A program made the translations under genes and the position numbers. This document shows, one piece after another, positions 8,692 through 17,985 of a stretch of 64,000 bases of DNA. How positions within the stretch are numbered: the first letter of the stretch is position 1; each line of letters begins with the position of its first letter. This stretch comes from Candidatus Thorarchaeota archaeon (lineage in GTDB: Archaea; Asgardarchaeota; Thorarchaeia; Thorarchaeales; Thorarchaeaceae): positions 8,399-72,398 of the forward strand of contig JAEORN010000212.1 in assembly GCA_016840825.1 (NCBI GenBank), given 5' to 3'. The notes below the pieces were generated by a model. The model worked only from the letters and a program-made list of their open reading frames with translations. It ran no database searches and was not told where the DNA came from.

Positions 8692-9879
8692 ATGTACGAC
8701 GTGCTTGTTGTTGGAGCTGGACCAGGAGGATCAACTGCTGCTAGATATCTTGCGAAAGCTGGCTATTCAGTAGCATTGATAGACAAGGACCATTTCCCAC
8801 GAGACAAACCATGCGGAGGTGGTTTTGGGTATAGCATCCTAGATGAGTTCCCATATCTAAAGAGCAAGACCGAGAGATTTCTTACAGGAATAAGCGAGAT
8901 AGGTGTACTGCACTCTCCAAATGGACGAATAGTATTGAGTGGGAGTGTGAATATGGCAACAGCATTGAGATATGATTTTGACAATGTTCTTTTTCAGGTA
9001 GCAGTCGATGAAGGCGCTCAACCATTCTTAGGCACGAGAATAAAGCAGGTCCTTGTCGATGATGATAGAGTCAGGATCAAATCTTCCACAGGCGAAACCT
9101 ATGAAGGGAAAGCGATTATAGGTGCTGATGGAGTAGGGAGTATCGTTGCACGAAGCTTGAATTTGCACAAACGATGGCCAAGCAAACAAATCACTGCATG
9201 CCGGGTAGCAGAAGTCCCTGAGAAACCAGAATTCATTCAGGATAGATTTGGGAAAGAGTATCATTTCTTTGCAAATGTGGGAGGGATGCCAGGTTATGGA
9301 TGGATATTTCCAAAGCATAAGACAATCAATATTGGTCTTGGTATTGTTGGCACACACGCACAAGGACTTCCAAAGAACTTCAATAGATTTGTTAACTTAC
9401 TGAAAGCAAAGGGACTTCTACAAAAAGATGCAGACTTGACCAAAGCACGAGGTGCATTGGTACCAACTGGAGGCACCATAGAAAAGACATTCGCGAATCG
9501 AGCCTTATTGGTTGGAGATGCAGCAGGAATGGTTTCTCCATTAACGGGAGGTGGTATCCATTACGCAATGAAAGCTGGAAGAATTGCAGCTTTGGTTCTC
9601 AAGAAGGGATTTGAGAAGGATACGCTTTCAGAAAAGGAACTTGGCATTTATCAGAAATTATGGATGAATGAATTCGGTAAAGAGATCAATCCTATGCTTT
9701 TAGCACAGAGGATATTCACAGGACCTTTCGCGGACCTCCTCTTTGATATAGCTAGCAGAGACCTATCTCTTCAGAATATGGTATCTGAGGCAATGGCTGA
9801 AACTAGTGAAGGCATCAACGTATCAAGGCTCGTTCTAAGGACACTCAAGGTAATTGGGATGAGTGCGTTCCATCTCTGA
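8692..9879 (+). CDS. Geranylgeranyl reductase family FAD-dependent oxidoreductase
   Basis: FAD enzyme of the digeranylgeranylglycerophospholipid reductase family, which in archaea saturates the isoprenoid chains of membrane lipids. Seen from the chosen ATG: MYDVLVVGAGPGGSTAA, the dinucleotide-binding fold at the very N-terminus, then the family motif DKPCGGG near residue 40, and the second FAD motif GDAAGMVSPLTGGGI near residue 275. The frame runs 41 codons further upstream, but this start puts the FAD motif at the usual distance and avoids overlap with the divergent gene. About 395 residues is typical. Followed by an acyl-CoA synthetase. Other family members reduce other polyprenyl substrates, so the exact substrate is open. 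Confidence 0.88.
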   Translation: MYDVLVVGAGPGGSTAARYLAKAGYSVALIDKDHFPRDKPCGGGFGYSILDEFPYLKSKTERFLTGISEIGVLHSPNGRIVLSGSVNMATALRYDFDNVLFQVAVDEGAQPFLGTRIKQVLVDDDRVRIKSSTGETYEGKAIIGADGVGSIVARSLNLHKRWPSKQITACRVAEVPEKPEFIQDRFGKEYHFFANVGGMPGYGWIFPKHKTINIGLGIVGTHAQGLPKNFNRFVNLLKAKGLLQKDADLTKARGALVPTGGTIEKTFANRALLVGDAAGMVSPLTGGGIHYAMKAGRIAALVLKKGFEKDTLSEKELGIYQKLWMNEFGKEINPMLLAQRIFTGPFADLLFDIASRDLSLQNMVSEAMAETSEGINVSRLVLRTLKVIGMSAFHL

Positions 9880-9975
9880 ACAAGAAGTAATATTCTGCTT
9901 TTGAACGGAAGCAATAAATGCTACGACAACAGTTGGTCAGTATAGTTGAACCATTTTATTTCGGGAGAGATAAGC

Positions 9976-11646
9976 TTGGAAAGACCATGGTTAAAGAACT
10001 ACGTGGGTGGAACCCCACATGATATTGAAATTCCTGAAGGACCGCTATTCGGATACTTGGATAGGGCGATAAAGGAATTCCCAGATAACATCGCTCTACA
10101 CTATCAAGGTGTAGAGATGACATATCGAGAGCTTGGTGAAGCAGTGGATAAGGCAGCGTACGGATTCTCTAAGATGGGAGTCAAGAAAGGTGATAGTGTA
10201 GCAATCATGTTACCAAATTGTCCACAATTTGTGATTGCATATTATGGCGCTCTAAAATGTGGAGCTATCGTCACACCTGTAAATCCCCTAGCTATGCCAA
10301 AAGAATTGAGGATATATTTGCAGGACACCGGAGCAAAGACAATCGTTGTTCTCAACTTCTTCTATAAAATTGTCAATGCGATCAGAGAAGAGACCAATCT
10401 TGAGAATGTGATTGTTACTGCCGGATGGGATCCAATGAGTAAGATCAAGCAGATCCTAGCACCTAAACTTGTATACAAGAAGGAAATGAAAGAAGTTCCT
10501 CCGCTCAGAGAGGGAGACCTCAGGTGGAACGAATGGATGGTAGGTCTTATTCCGCAACCTCCGTCGGTCAGCATCGATCCTGCCAAGGATTTGGCAATCT
10601 ACCAATTCACTGGTGGAACAACAGGCATTCCTAAAGCAGCCATGCTTACTCATGATAATCTCAAGGCAAATTGTGAGCAATGCTCAGCATGGATGGAATG
10701 GATGGCTGAGAGAGGTAAGGAAAAATTCGTGGCAGCGCTACCAATACAACATATCTTTGGACAAACGGTTTCTATGAACTTGGCGATATCTTGGGGAAGT
10801 ATGATTATCCTCATTGTGAATGCCCGAGACATGAAGGCACTTCTAAAGACGATGAACGACTTGAAGCCAACCATGTTTCCAATAGTTGCTACCCTAGCCA
10901 TAGGTATCTACAGCTATCCAGAGGTCTCAAAGTATGATATCACATCGTTGAAACTTTCGATAGCAGGAGCAATGGCATTGCCACCAGAAGTGACCAAGAA
11001 GTTCGAAGCTGCTACAAACTCCATTATAATAGAAGGGTATGGTCTCTCAGAGGCTAGTCCAGTCACCCATGCCAATCCACTCGACAAGGAGAAGCGTAAG
11101 ATTGGGTCTATCGGACTAGCATTCCCGAGTACTTATTGCAAGATTGTAGATCTTGATGATAAAACTAAGACCCTATCCTATGGAGAGGTGGGCGAACTTG
11201 CCGTCAAAGGGCCTCAAGTAATGAGGGGATATCACAATCGACCAGATGAAACAGCTGATGTCCTCAGAGATGGTTGGCTCTTTACAGGAGATATTGCTAG
11301 GATAGACGAGGATGGTTGGACCTACATCGTTGATAGAAAGAAGGATCTCATCAACGCATCTGGCTACAAGGTCTGGCCAAACGAAGTCGAAGAGGTTCTC
11401 TTTGAGCATCCAAAGATTATGGAAGCTGCAGTTATTGGCGTTCCAGATGAGACCCGTGGCGAAACTGTCAAAGCATTTATCGTCCTCAAACCAGGACAAT
11501 CCGCTACTGTGGATGAGATTAGGACCTTCTGCAAGGAGAAGATGGCAGTCTACAAAGTACCAACGGATGTTGAGTTTGTAGAGACCTTGCCTAAATCTCA
11601 AGTTGGAAAAGTTCTCAGAAGAGAACTTAGAGAGTCAGAGAATTAG
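9976..11646 (+). CDS. Acyl-CoA synthetase (AMP-forming, long-chain fatty-acid type)
   Basis: ANL-superfamily ligase that activates a carboxylic acid to acyl-AMP and then acyl-CoA. Motifs in order: the P-loop-like YQFTGGTTGIPKAAML near residue 210, GYGLSEASPV near 355, GWLFTGDIARIDEDGW near 435, and KDLINASGYKVWPNEVEEV followed by the C-terminal lysine region PKSQVGKVLRRELR. Length (556) fits long-chain fatty-acyl-CoA ligases. TTG at 9976 is preferred because GGGAGAG lies eight bases upstream; a TTG at 9946 is also in frame. Same strand as the reductase gene 96 bases before; a strong hairpin terminator follows directly. Chain-length preference cannot be read here. Confidence 0.92.
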   Translation: MERPWLKNYVGGTPHDIEIPEGPLFGYLDRAIKEFPDNIALHYQGVEMTYRELGEAVDKAAYGFSKMGVKKGDSVAIMLPNCPQFVIAYYGALKCGAIVTPVNPLAMPKELRIYLQDTGAKTIVVLNFFYKIVNAIREETNLENVIVTAGWDPMSKIKQILAPKLVYKKEMKEVPPLREGDLRWNEWMVGLIPQPPSVSIDPAKDLAIYQFTGGTTGIPKAAMLTHDNLKANCEQCSAWMEWMAERGKEKFVAALPIQHIFGQTVSMNLAISWGSMIILIVNARDMKALLKTMNDLKPTMFPIVATLAIGIYSYPEVSKYDITSLKLSIAGAMALPPEVTKKFEAATNSIIIEGYGLSEASPVTHANPLDKEKRKIGSIGLAFPSTYCKIVDLDDKTKTLSYGEVGELAVKGPQVMRGYHNRPDETADVLRDGWLFTGDIARIDEDGWTYIVDRKKDLINASGYKVWPNEVEEVLFEHPKIMEAAVIGVPDETRGETVKAFIVLKPGQSATVDEIRTFCKEKMAVYKVPTDVEFVETLPKSQVGKVLRRELRESEN

Positions 11647-11654
11647 TCCAAACT

Positions 11655-11688
11655 GGAGACCCTCTGGAGGGTCTCCTATCCTATTTTT
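11655..11688. terminator. Hairpin and T-run after acyl-CoA synthetase
   Basis: GGAGACCCT, loop CTGG, AGGGTCTCC: a perfect 9-bp stem starting nine bases after the stop codon, followed by CTATTTTT. It lies between convergent genes and could also serve the opposite adenine phosphoribosyltransferase transcript. Confidence 0.75.
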
Positions 11689-11734
11689 CAAAAATAATCT
11701 CTTCATACAATGAACTTTGTCTGAAATGTTTCAA

Positions 11735-12295
11735 TCAATCGACAGGTTGGAAAACATCTGCTTCAAGATTATCTATCAATGAATGAATCTCTGGGCGTCC
11801 AAGAAGCTTCCTTCTTGCTTCAGTTAGATTGTTAATGACACATGCCACACCAACAATGTGAGCTCCGAGCTTTTCCACAATTCGTTCTACTGCGAGAACA
11901 GAAGTTCCTTGAACAAGCCAATCATCAACGATTGCTACACGGTCACCTGCATCAATTGATTCAGCAACCAGAGCAAGTCGTCTATCTGCTAGTCTCTCGG
12001 TAGGAATGAACTCAACAGGGCGACTGTAATCATCTGGAAGATATGCAATTGATCTAGCAGGGATAATCCCGCATCCTAAATAATACGCTATTGCACTTCC
12101 GAGTGCAAGACCACGTTGTTCAATACCAATTACTTTGTTTGGCTGGACATCAAGAAATGGTTTTGCCAATCGTACTACAGCTTCATGGAACACAGTGGGA
12201 TGCTCGAGTAGGCGACTGATATCACAGACCGCTTTCCCTGGCTCTGGCCAGTCCCTAATTACCTCAACATAGTCTCTAAAATTAATCTCGCTCAT
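11735..12295 (-). CDS. apt: Adenine phosphoribosyltransferase-like protein
   Basis: Type I phosphoribosyltransferase of about 186 residues. It resembles Apt, which makes AMP from adenine and PRPP in purine salvage. Seen: FRDYVEVIRDWPEPGKAV near the N-terminus (the bacterial counterpart is the 'I.d.P.Pgi.F.D' stretch), GIEQRGLALGSAIAY, the EDR-like region, and the PRPP motif VAIVDDWLVQGTS near residue 125. The PRPP motif differs from the usual VDDLLATGGT, with WLVQGTS instead, which may affect substrate choice. The ATG at 12295 is taken because GGTGA sits eight bases upstream; an in-frame ATG at 12331 would add 12 residues. Divergent from the GTPase gene. Confidence 0.82.
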   Translation of the reverse strand: MSEINFRDYVEVIRDWPEPGKAVCDISRLLEHPTVFHEAVVRLAKPFLDVQPNKVIGIEQRGLALGSAIAYYLGCGIIPARSIAYLPDDYSRPVEFIPTERLADRRLALVAESIDAGDRVAIVDDWLVQGTSVLAVERIVEKLGAHIVGVACVINNLTEARRKLLGRPEIHSLIDNLEADVFQPVD

Positions 12296-12431
12296 TGTAA
12301 GTTCACCATTGGATTTGAATAAGGTAGACATAATTCTTTCTGTCTGAGGTGGATTATTGTTCTATTTGAGAAACATTCACGAAACAGTTAAGACTATCAG
12401 AGGTGTTGATTGTGTATAGCATGCATGGGGA

Positions 12432-13895
12432 ATGAATTCTCTGAGAGTACCAGGCACAACTATCGCAATTACATTGCTCCCCGGATTTGTGGAAGTACGC
12501 GACAAAGGACTTGTGAAAAAGAAGATCTCAGTGCGTAATAGGGCATTTGAAGAAGTCTTGGAAGACCTAGAGATCTTCTTCCAAGCCCATGGAAAGAGGC
12601 TTCCACCGGGAGTACTCACTGATACCTTGATCAGGATAGGAGTGCCCAGAGCAAAACGAATCATCACACAGGAAACATTCGAAACAGAAAAGAAGGAAGA
12701 GCCAGTGGAGGTTGTAGCTCCACCACTTGATATTCGACCTGATGAACCAGAAGAACCAGAGGAGATTATGCCTCAACCCCTTGATGTTCACCTTGAAGAA
12801 CCTCAAATAGAAATTAAAGAATATGACTCGTCTTCGAGAATAGAAACATCTCAACATATTGACATAAAACCTGGCGAAACTCTAAAATTATCAGAACAAG
12901 ATCTCCCAGATATCGAAGAAGCCCTCATGACTGTCGAGGCTTTGAGCGATTCATTCATGGCGCCTAAAGAGAACTCTGCAAGAATCAATACAAAACCACA
13001 GATTAGGATATCCATCAGTGGTACAGAGGAAATCCAAGCTTCTGACACCTCTACAGCTAGCGTGCCAAGTCAATATGCGGAAGAGGAACAGGAAATTGAA
13101 GCTCCACCTGATGTTGACGATATCGATGTTACCGGCATCGGAGATTCATCTGAAATAGAACTCCACGAGGAAATGGGAATCACCTATGAAATCCCTGATG
13201 AAGAGATAGAAGCACATGAAGAATTGGTGGTAGAATCGAAAATTGAGGAGGAAGCTACTGAGTATTCTCCAGCATCATTCACACTAGAAGAAGCTACTCA
13301 TACAGCACGAAAGACACCTGTACATGCCGTGAAACCTCTTGTATCAGCTAAAGCTGTGATACTTGGTGAAGATGGAGTTGGAAAACACAGTCTTCTCGAA
13401 AAGGCTGAGCTCCGTCTTGGAGATGCTGATGAAGGAGAAGTACCTACTTACATTCGTTCAGGTATTATTCAGTTGGCAGATCATCGCGTAAATCTATCCG
13501 TTTGGTCTTTTGATGATGCGGCTAATGAGAGAATCCCAAGGAAAGAATTCTATAGCGATGTTGATGTCGTCATAATAGTCTATGCAGTATCAGATAGATG
13601 GAGCTTTGAGAGTATTGATTTCTGGCTAAGAGAAGCCATGGTAAAGAATCAGGATATGGCTCCAATCGTAATTGTTGGCAATAAGAAAGATATTCGTGAA
13701 GCTGGGGAACCTGACCCGTTAGAGCCAGCAGTTACTAGCGATGAAGGATTTAGGATGGCTGAAACATTAGCGAAACGTTTTGGGACCAAAGAGAAGTTGC
13801 ATCCAGTTGCATTCATAGAAACTTCGTGCCTCACCGGCGAAGGAACAAAAGATGTCTTTAAGACGGCATCAGAGTTTTATACTACAATGCTATAA
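12432..13895 (+). CDS. Atypical Ras-like GTPase domain on a long acidic arm
   Basis: Three parts in 487 residues. Residues 1-80 form a small basic domain (MNSLRVPGTTIAITLLPGFV) that is not recognised. Residues 80-300 are acidic, proline-rich and probably unstructured. The C-terminal 180 residues are a Ras/Rab-like G domain. Its motifs: GEDGVGKHS (Lys318, then His319 where Ras has Ser17), PTYIRSG as switch I, FDDAAN in place of LDTAGQ, the G4 box GNKKD and the G5 box ETSCLTG. Expanded Ras-like GTPases are a known Asgard feature. The altered Mg-binding and DxxG positions make normal GTP hydrolysis doubtful. No lipidation cysteine at the C-terminus. Divergent from apt. Confidence 0.82.
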   Translation: MNSLRVPGTTIAITLLPGFVEVRDKGLVKKKISVRNRAFEEVLEDLEIFFQAHGKRLPPGVLTDTLIRIGVPRAKRIITQETFETEKKEEPVEVVAPPLDIRPDEPEEPEEIMPQPLDVHLEEPQIEIKEYDSSSRIETSQHIDIKPGETLKLSEQDLPDIEEALMTVEALSDSFMAPKENSARINTKPQIRISISGTEEIQASDTSTASVPSQYAEEEQEIEAPPDVDDIDVTGIGDSSEIELHEEMGITYEIPDEEIEAHEELVVESKIEEEATEYSPASFTLEEATHTARKTPVHAVKPLVSAKAVILGEDGVGKHSLLEKAELRLGDADEGEVPTYIRSGIIQLADHRVNLSVWSFDDAANERIPRKEFYSDVDVVIIVYAVSDRWSFESIDFWLREAMVKNQDMAPIVIVGNKKDIREAGEPDPLEPAVTSDEGFRMAETLAKRFGTKEKLHPVAFIETSCLTGEGTKDVFKTASEFYTTML

Positions 13896-13972
13896 GGTTG
13901 GATGCACATCACCAACTCGCCATCCTCAACACCCACTGATAAAAGAAATAAGGCGGTCAGCTATAGAGGTGC

Positions 13973-14320
13973 ATGCCTTATTTATCACGCCAGCTAGATA
14001 GGAAGTTGATCAATATAACTGGAAACCAATGCGAAAGCTGTGGAGAAGACATCGGACCAATGCCTGTAGCAAAAACTCTTGAAGATAGCTTCATGGTTGA
14101 TGAAATGAAGAAGATAGGCATATGTGGAGAGTGCTTTAATAGGAGATTCAAAATCAGTACTAAGAAGCGTAGCGGTTACGGTGGAACAATTTACGAGCTC
14201 GAAGAAAAAGCTCCTCCTCGATTTGGACTTGGTAGTCGAAAGCTCAGCTGTCTAAGATGCGATTGGGTGTCATGGACAGAGGAAGGTCTCGCGGTGCACA
14301 CACGCAAAAGACATCCCTAG
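13973..14320 (+). CDS. Small zinc-finger protein
   Basis: 115 residues with two putative metal sites. The first is CESCGED near residue 21 together with CGECFNR near 51, a zinc-ribbon-like pair of knuckles. The second, at the C-terminus, is CLRCDWVSWTEEGLAVH followed by RKRH, which fits a C2H2 finger (CxxC-x13-H-x4-H). C2H2 fingers occur in many small archaeal proteins that bind nucleic acid or partner proteins. It starts 77 bases after the GTPase gene on the same strand and ends 12 bases before a convergent membrane protein gene. Role unknown; nucleic-acid binding is the obvious hypothesis. Confidence 0.75.
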   Translation: MPYLSRQLDRKLINITGNQCESCGEDIGPMPVAKTLEDSFMVDEMKKIGICGECFNRRFKISTKKRSGYGGTIYELEEKAPPRFGLGSRKLSCLRCDWVSWTEEGLAVHTRKRHP

Positions 14321-14332
14321 GTAATTTATCGC

Positions 14333-14971
14333 TTATTTAGCTATCATGGGATCATGTATTTTTACTATCAAATGACCCCGAACTCGTACACCAGATAACT
14401 TAGTAGCAGCATTTTCTAGCATACCCATTCTGTAGACAGATGTCCTAGGACCTAGTCCATGGAGCCATTCCAACGTAGTCAAATCCAATGTAGAATTCTT
14501 AGAAAGATAACTTTCCAAATCCCTTGCGATTGCAGATGTTCTATCAAACATACTAACAGAGAATCCCGCACTTGGTGCAGCAAATCCAACAATGACCCAT
14601 ATGAAGATGAACGGATCTGAACCGAAGTAAGGATAGAAGAAAATGAATCCTGCAAGCATCGGCTCAATTAACGAGAGTATGACCAAGAAAAGCGCAATAT
14701 GCTGAGTAAGGTCATCGCTACCCAAGCCAGCAACTCCAATTACATCCTGATCAGGAGGAAATAGGAATACTAGAACACTTCCAGATGCGAGTGCAACAAT
14801 AAACGCAGATGTAATGATGAAAGCAATATACTGTGATGCTTGTTCCATCCATGCTTGTGGAAAACCGATGAGAGACTGTAGAACGAGAGCTACTATCGTT
14901 ACTGCAGCTCCAGCTATAGACCCTTTGATACTGAAGAATTCATACCTCATCGTCAAGATATTATCAGACAT
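14333..14971 (-). CDS. Hypothetical membrane protein, four segments
   Basis: 212 residues with about four hydrophobic segments in the first 145 (for example SIAGAAVTIVALVLQSLIGF and PFIFIWVIVGFAAPSAGF) and a cytoplasmic C-terminal tail of about 65 residues containing LEWLHGLGPRTSVYRMG. I do not recognise a family. It is divergent from the ABC export cluster, separated by 251 bases that contain an inverted repeat and a TATA box. Confidence 0.6.
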   Translation of the reverse strand: MSDNILTMRYEFFSIKGSIAGAAVTIVALVLQSLIGFPQAWMEQASQYIAFIITSAFIVALASGSVLVFLFPPDQDVIGVAGLGSDDLTQHIALFLVILSLIEPMLAGFIFFYPYFGSDPFIFIWVIVGFAAPSAGFSVSMFDRTSAIARDLESYLSKNSTLDLTTLEWLHGLGPRTSVYRMGMLENAATKLSGVRVRGHLIVKIHDPMIAK

Positions 14972-15028
14972 ATGCAGCGGTCTCTCTCAAAGTATTATAT
15001 GAACGAAGAATACATTTACCGAAATAAA

Positions 15029-15047
15029 CCTATGGCTTATCCATAGG
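15029..15047. promoter_or_regulatory. 7-bp inverted repeat between divergent genes
   Basis: CCTATGG-CTTAT-CCATAGG, a perfect inverted repeat in the divergent intergenic region ahead of the ABC cluster and about 75 bp upstream of its TATA box. As neither gene ends here, it is not a terminator; an operator is the plain alternative. Confidence 0.35.
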
Positions 15048-15120
15048 AGTATCAGAGGTTCTTCCAACTCTACTCAGATTATGTTAAAATCTATGGAAAT
15101 TCATTTACTGATAACCTCTA

Positions 15121-15129
15121 TTTTATAAG
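15121..15129 (+). promoter_or_regulatory. TATA box of the ABC export cluster
   Basis: TTTTATAAG, a close match to archaeal TATA boxes, about 100 bases before the first permease start, predicting a leader of roughly 75 bases. The leader ends with GAGAGG, the likely ribosome site. Confidence 0.5.
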
Positions 15130-15222
15130 ACCCTCTCATTTGTAGCGGTGTAACAACGTTCGTCCAAGTAGGTGGAATAAAGAGAATCTCATCGCAGGCA
15201 GACGAGGAGTAGAGAGGACTTC

Positions 15223-17985
15223 ATGTGTGCACTGGTAGGATATGAAGCATTTCAAAGTAGAAAGAGATGGCTTGTTACTATAGTGACTCTTATGCTTGTT
15301 TCATCATCCATATCATGTATCATAGTCTATGTCGATTCTTTTGCTCTTTCCATTTGGGAAGATGAAACTGATACAGGACCTGCGACTCTGATTGTAAGTG
15401 GATATCATGTGAACTATTATGCCAATGATATCTCTGAGATTCCCGGGATAATGAAAGCTGCACCATTAACTGGATCTTATGCCCGTGTGTCCTCAATCTA
15501 TAAGAATCTCCTATTCAAATCAGACTTCTTCGCAGTGCATCTCGAACAGGATTTCATTGACGATTTTCCAACCGTCTTTCAACTGCAGGAAGGCAGGTTT
15601 CCAGAGAATGAAACTGAGATTGCGTTAGAGTTGGGAATAGCAGACGTCCTAAATGTATGGATAGATAGTACAATAAACTATACGCGATTTGCATCAGAGA
15701 CACCTGTGGAATTAGCAGTCGTAGGCATCTACGTGCATCCAGAACTAGAAACAGATTATTCATGGTATTATACTCGAGGCTCAGGAGTGGTACTATCATC
15801 TCTACTTTCATCCTTTGAATCACAAACGGGATATGTTTACGCAACGACTGAAGAGCATCTTGCAAACCCTGCTGATGTGAGGGGTTCTATTGAACGTTTG
15901 AGTGAGATAGACGAGAACATACGGGAATTAGACTATAGCTATTCGGGACCAGGAGATTCATCTCAATTTGTAGTTCAGAATTTGCTATTGGAAGGAATAA
16001 CCAAATATTCAGACTTTCTTGATTCCACAAGGGTCAATGAATTTGTGCGATCGAGTGGAGTGCTCCTTCTGGTCATTATTGCAGGGTATATTGCTGTCAA
16101 GTACAACATTAACGACCGCAAGCTTGAAACTAATATGTTACAAGCTAGAGGGGCATCTGAGTCACACATAGTTCGAATTAGGATAATGGAGATATTTGGA
16201 CTAAGTATACTGTCAATTCCATTTGGAATTCTTCTTGGAATATTATTGAGCAAACTAGCCCTTTCAGCAATAGGTTTCTTTGCATTTGATGTCGCTCGTT
16301 TGATTGATAGTGAACTAGTGATAAGCATTGAAGCGATTGTGATCAGCATAATCTTTGGTTTATTGATACCAATTCTTTCTTTTGCATTTCACACTCTGAT
16401 TCTTACAACTCAGTCATCTTTACAAGTTGATTCTGGCAAGCTGGCAAAACTTTCGAAAGGCTTGGGTTTGATGAAGTGGGATCTTTTCATCATCGTTTTC
16501 GGAATCATTATGCTTCTTACATTGGGACAGATAAGAGTACTGACACAGTTCCCGATTTTAGCCCTATTCGTGCAATTGATTCCCTATGTAATATTCATAG
16601 GTTTTACAAGCTTGGTTACGAAGGGATTAAGACGTAGCAATAGAATTATCTCGAAACCATTCTCTCGAATTACAGGTCAAATACCATCGTGGATTGGAGT
16701 CAGAAGAATTTCAAAGGAAGCTTCTGCTGCCGGTCCTGCAATTATGATTCTCGTCTTGGCAATGAGTCTATCTTGGAATTCAGCTATCATTGATGCTTCC
16801 CTTCCTATCACCATACTAAATCAATCTCGATTGGCGATAGCAGGTGATTTGGCTTTTCAACTGAATCCAAATAACATAGAAAGTTGGGTGAATTTTGAAG
16901 GTGCTATAGAGAGCAGTAATTTGTCAATCGCAGAAACAATCGTTTCAGTCATTCCGATGCATTTGTCAACAGGTAGTGCAGGCACTTCGAAGTTTCTGGC
17001 CGTGAACCCTTCAGAATTCGTTGATGTTGCATATGACTATCTAGGTTTGCAGCTTGATGAATCGGAAACAGGGACATTGATCGAGAGTCTAGAAGATTTA
17101 GAAACAGGAGCAATTATCTCGAAGGATATAGCACTGGATTATTCTCTTCAAGAGGGAGATATTCTTAGAGCCTATCTTTACAATGGAAGCGCATTGATAA
17201 ACTTCGAGTTTTATGTAATCGGAATTGAAGAAGCACTCCCAGACAATCTTATGTCAATTGCCGATTACTCATCAGTTGTTGGTCAGTCAGCAACATATGA
17301 GGTGGGGATGAACAGAATTCTCATAAATCAAAGGTCTATACAGGCATATATTGAGATTGCTTCTGATACCGAGTTCTTTCTTTGTGTGCGAACCACGACG
17401 CCTTCAGCGTCATCGATCCTATTGGAAGAAGCACTGGGATATACCAATGCAGAAGCAATACTACAAGATCAGTATGTAGCTGTAGAGGACGAATTAGAGG
17501 AGTATGTATTGCAAGATTCCTATCGACTTGATAGGGGTGTAGATACCATGCTTACTCTTCTCACAGCAACTGTTGTGGCTGGGACTTTTACGATATATGC
17601 GGCTGAAGGGGTAAAATCAAGAAAGAGGGAGATTGCACTTCTACGGGCTATGGGGGCTCCTGACTCGCTTGTCATAAAGAATCAAATTGCAGAGATGATG
17701 ATGATTGCTCTCGCAAGCGTCGTTATTCTTGGTGTATATACACCACTCCTAATAATAAATTCATTAATGAGCTCAATTATTCATTATGGTGAATCTCCGT
17801 TCACTTTTCCAATAGATTGGTATCTCGTAATCCCTTGGCCTATGCTCTTCTTGGTTTTGGTATTTTTCCTAACATGTTTTACAGTATTCATATTAGCAAT
17901 AGCATTCCTAGGATCAAGATTGAATCTAGTAAGCACCCTCAATGCTACATGGACTGAATCAGGGATTTCTGGAGGTGAGGAATGA
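15223..17985 (+). CDS. ABC export permease P1 (FtsX/MacB type, two FtsX units)
   Basis: A 920-residue permease of the MacB/LolCE/FtsX superfamily, which moves lipoproteins, peptides or other substrates out of or along the membrane by mechanotransmission. Layout: one membrane segment near residue 20, an external domain to about 270, three segments (270-400), further segments (420-520), a second external domain, and three final segments (770-910). The second half carries the FtsX signature KSRKREIALLRAMGA. It is a paralogue of P3 in the same cluster (shared YVDS near the first segment and the shared end LNATWxESG). Start ATG with GAGAGG before it. Its stop overlaps the start of P2 (ATGA), so the two are translationally coupled. 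Confidence 0.85.
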   Translation: MCALVGYEAFQSRKRWLVTIVTLMLVSSSISCIIVYVDSFALSIWEDETDTGPATLIVSGYHVNYYANDISEIPGIMKAAPLTGSYARVSSIYKNLLFKSDFFAVHLEQDFIDDFPTVFQLQEGRFPENETEIALELGIADVLNVWIDSTINYTRFASETPVELAVVGIYVHPELETDYSWYYTRGSGVVLSSLLSSFESQTGYVYATTEEHLANPADVRGSIERLSEIDENIRELDYSYSGPGDSSQFVVQNLLLEGITKYSDFLDSTRVNEFVRSSGVLLLVIIAGYIAVKYNINDRKLETNMLQARGASESHIVRIRIMEIFGLSILSIPFGILLGILLSKLALSAIGFFAFDVARLIDSELVISIEAIVISIIFGLLIPILSFAFHTLILTTQSSLQVDSGKLAKLSKGLGLMKWDLFIIVFGIIMLLTLGQIRVLTQFPILALFVQLIPYVIFIGFTSLVTKGLRRSNRIISKPFSRITGQIPSWIGVRRISKEASAAGPAIMILVLAMSLSWNSAIIDASLPITILNQSRLAIAGDLAFQLNPNNIESWVNFEGAIESSNLSIAETIVSVIPMHLSTGSAGTSKFLAVNPSEFVDVAYDYLGLQLDESETGTLIESLEDLETGAIISKDIALDYSLQEGDILRAYLYNGSALINFEFYVIGIEEALPDNLMSIADYSSVVGQSATYEVGMNRILINQRSIQAYIEIASDTEFFLCVRTTTPSASSILLEEALGYTNAEAILQDQYVAVEDELEEYVLQDSYRLDRGVDTMLTLLTATVVAGTFTIYAAEGVKSRKREIALLRAMGAPDSLVIKNQIAEMMMIALASVVILGVYTPLLIINSLMSSIIHYGESPFTFPIDWYLVIPWPMLFLVLVFFLTCFTVFILAIAFLGSRLNLVSTLNATWTESGISGGEE

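Noticed and set aside
12567..12857. Antisense open frames across the acidic arm of the GTPase gene
   Set aside because: They arise from the codon bias of a Glu/Pro-rich region and show no start signal or family pattern.
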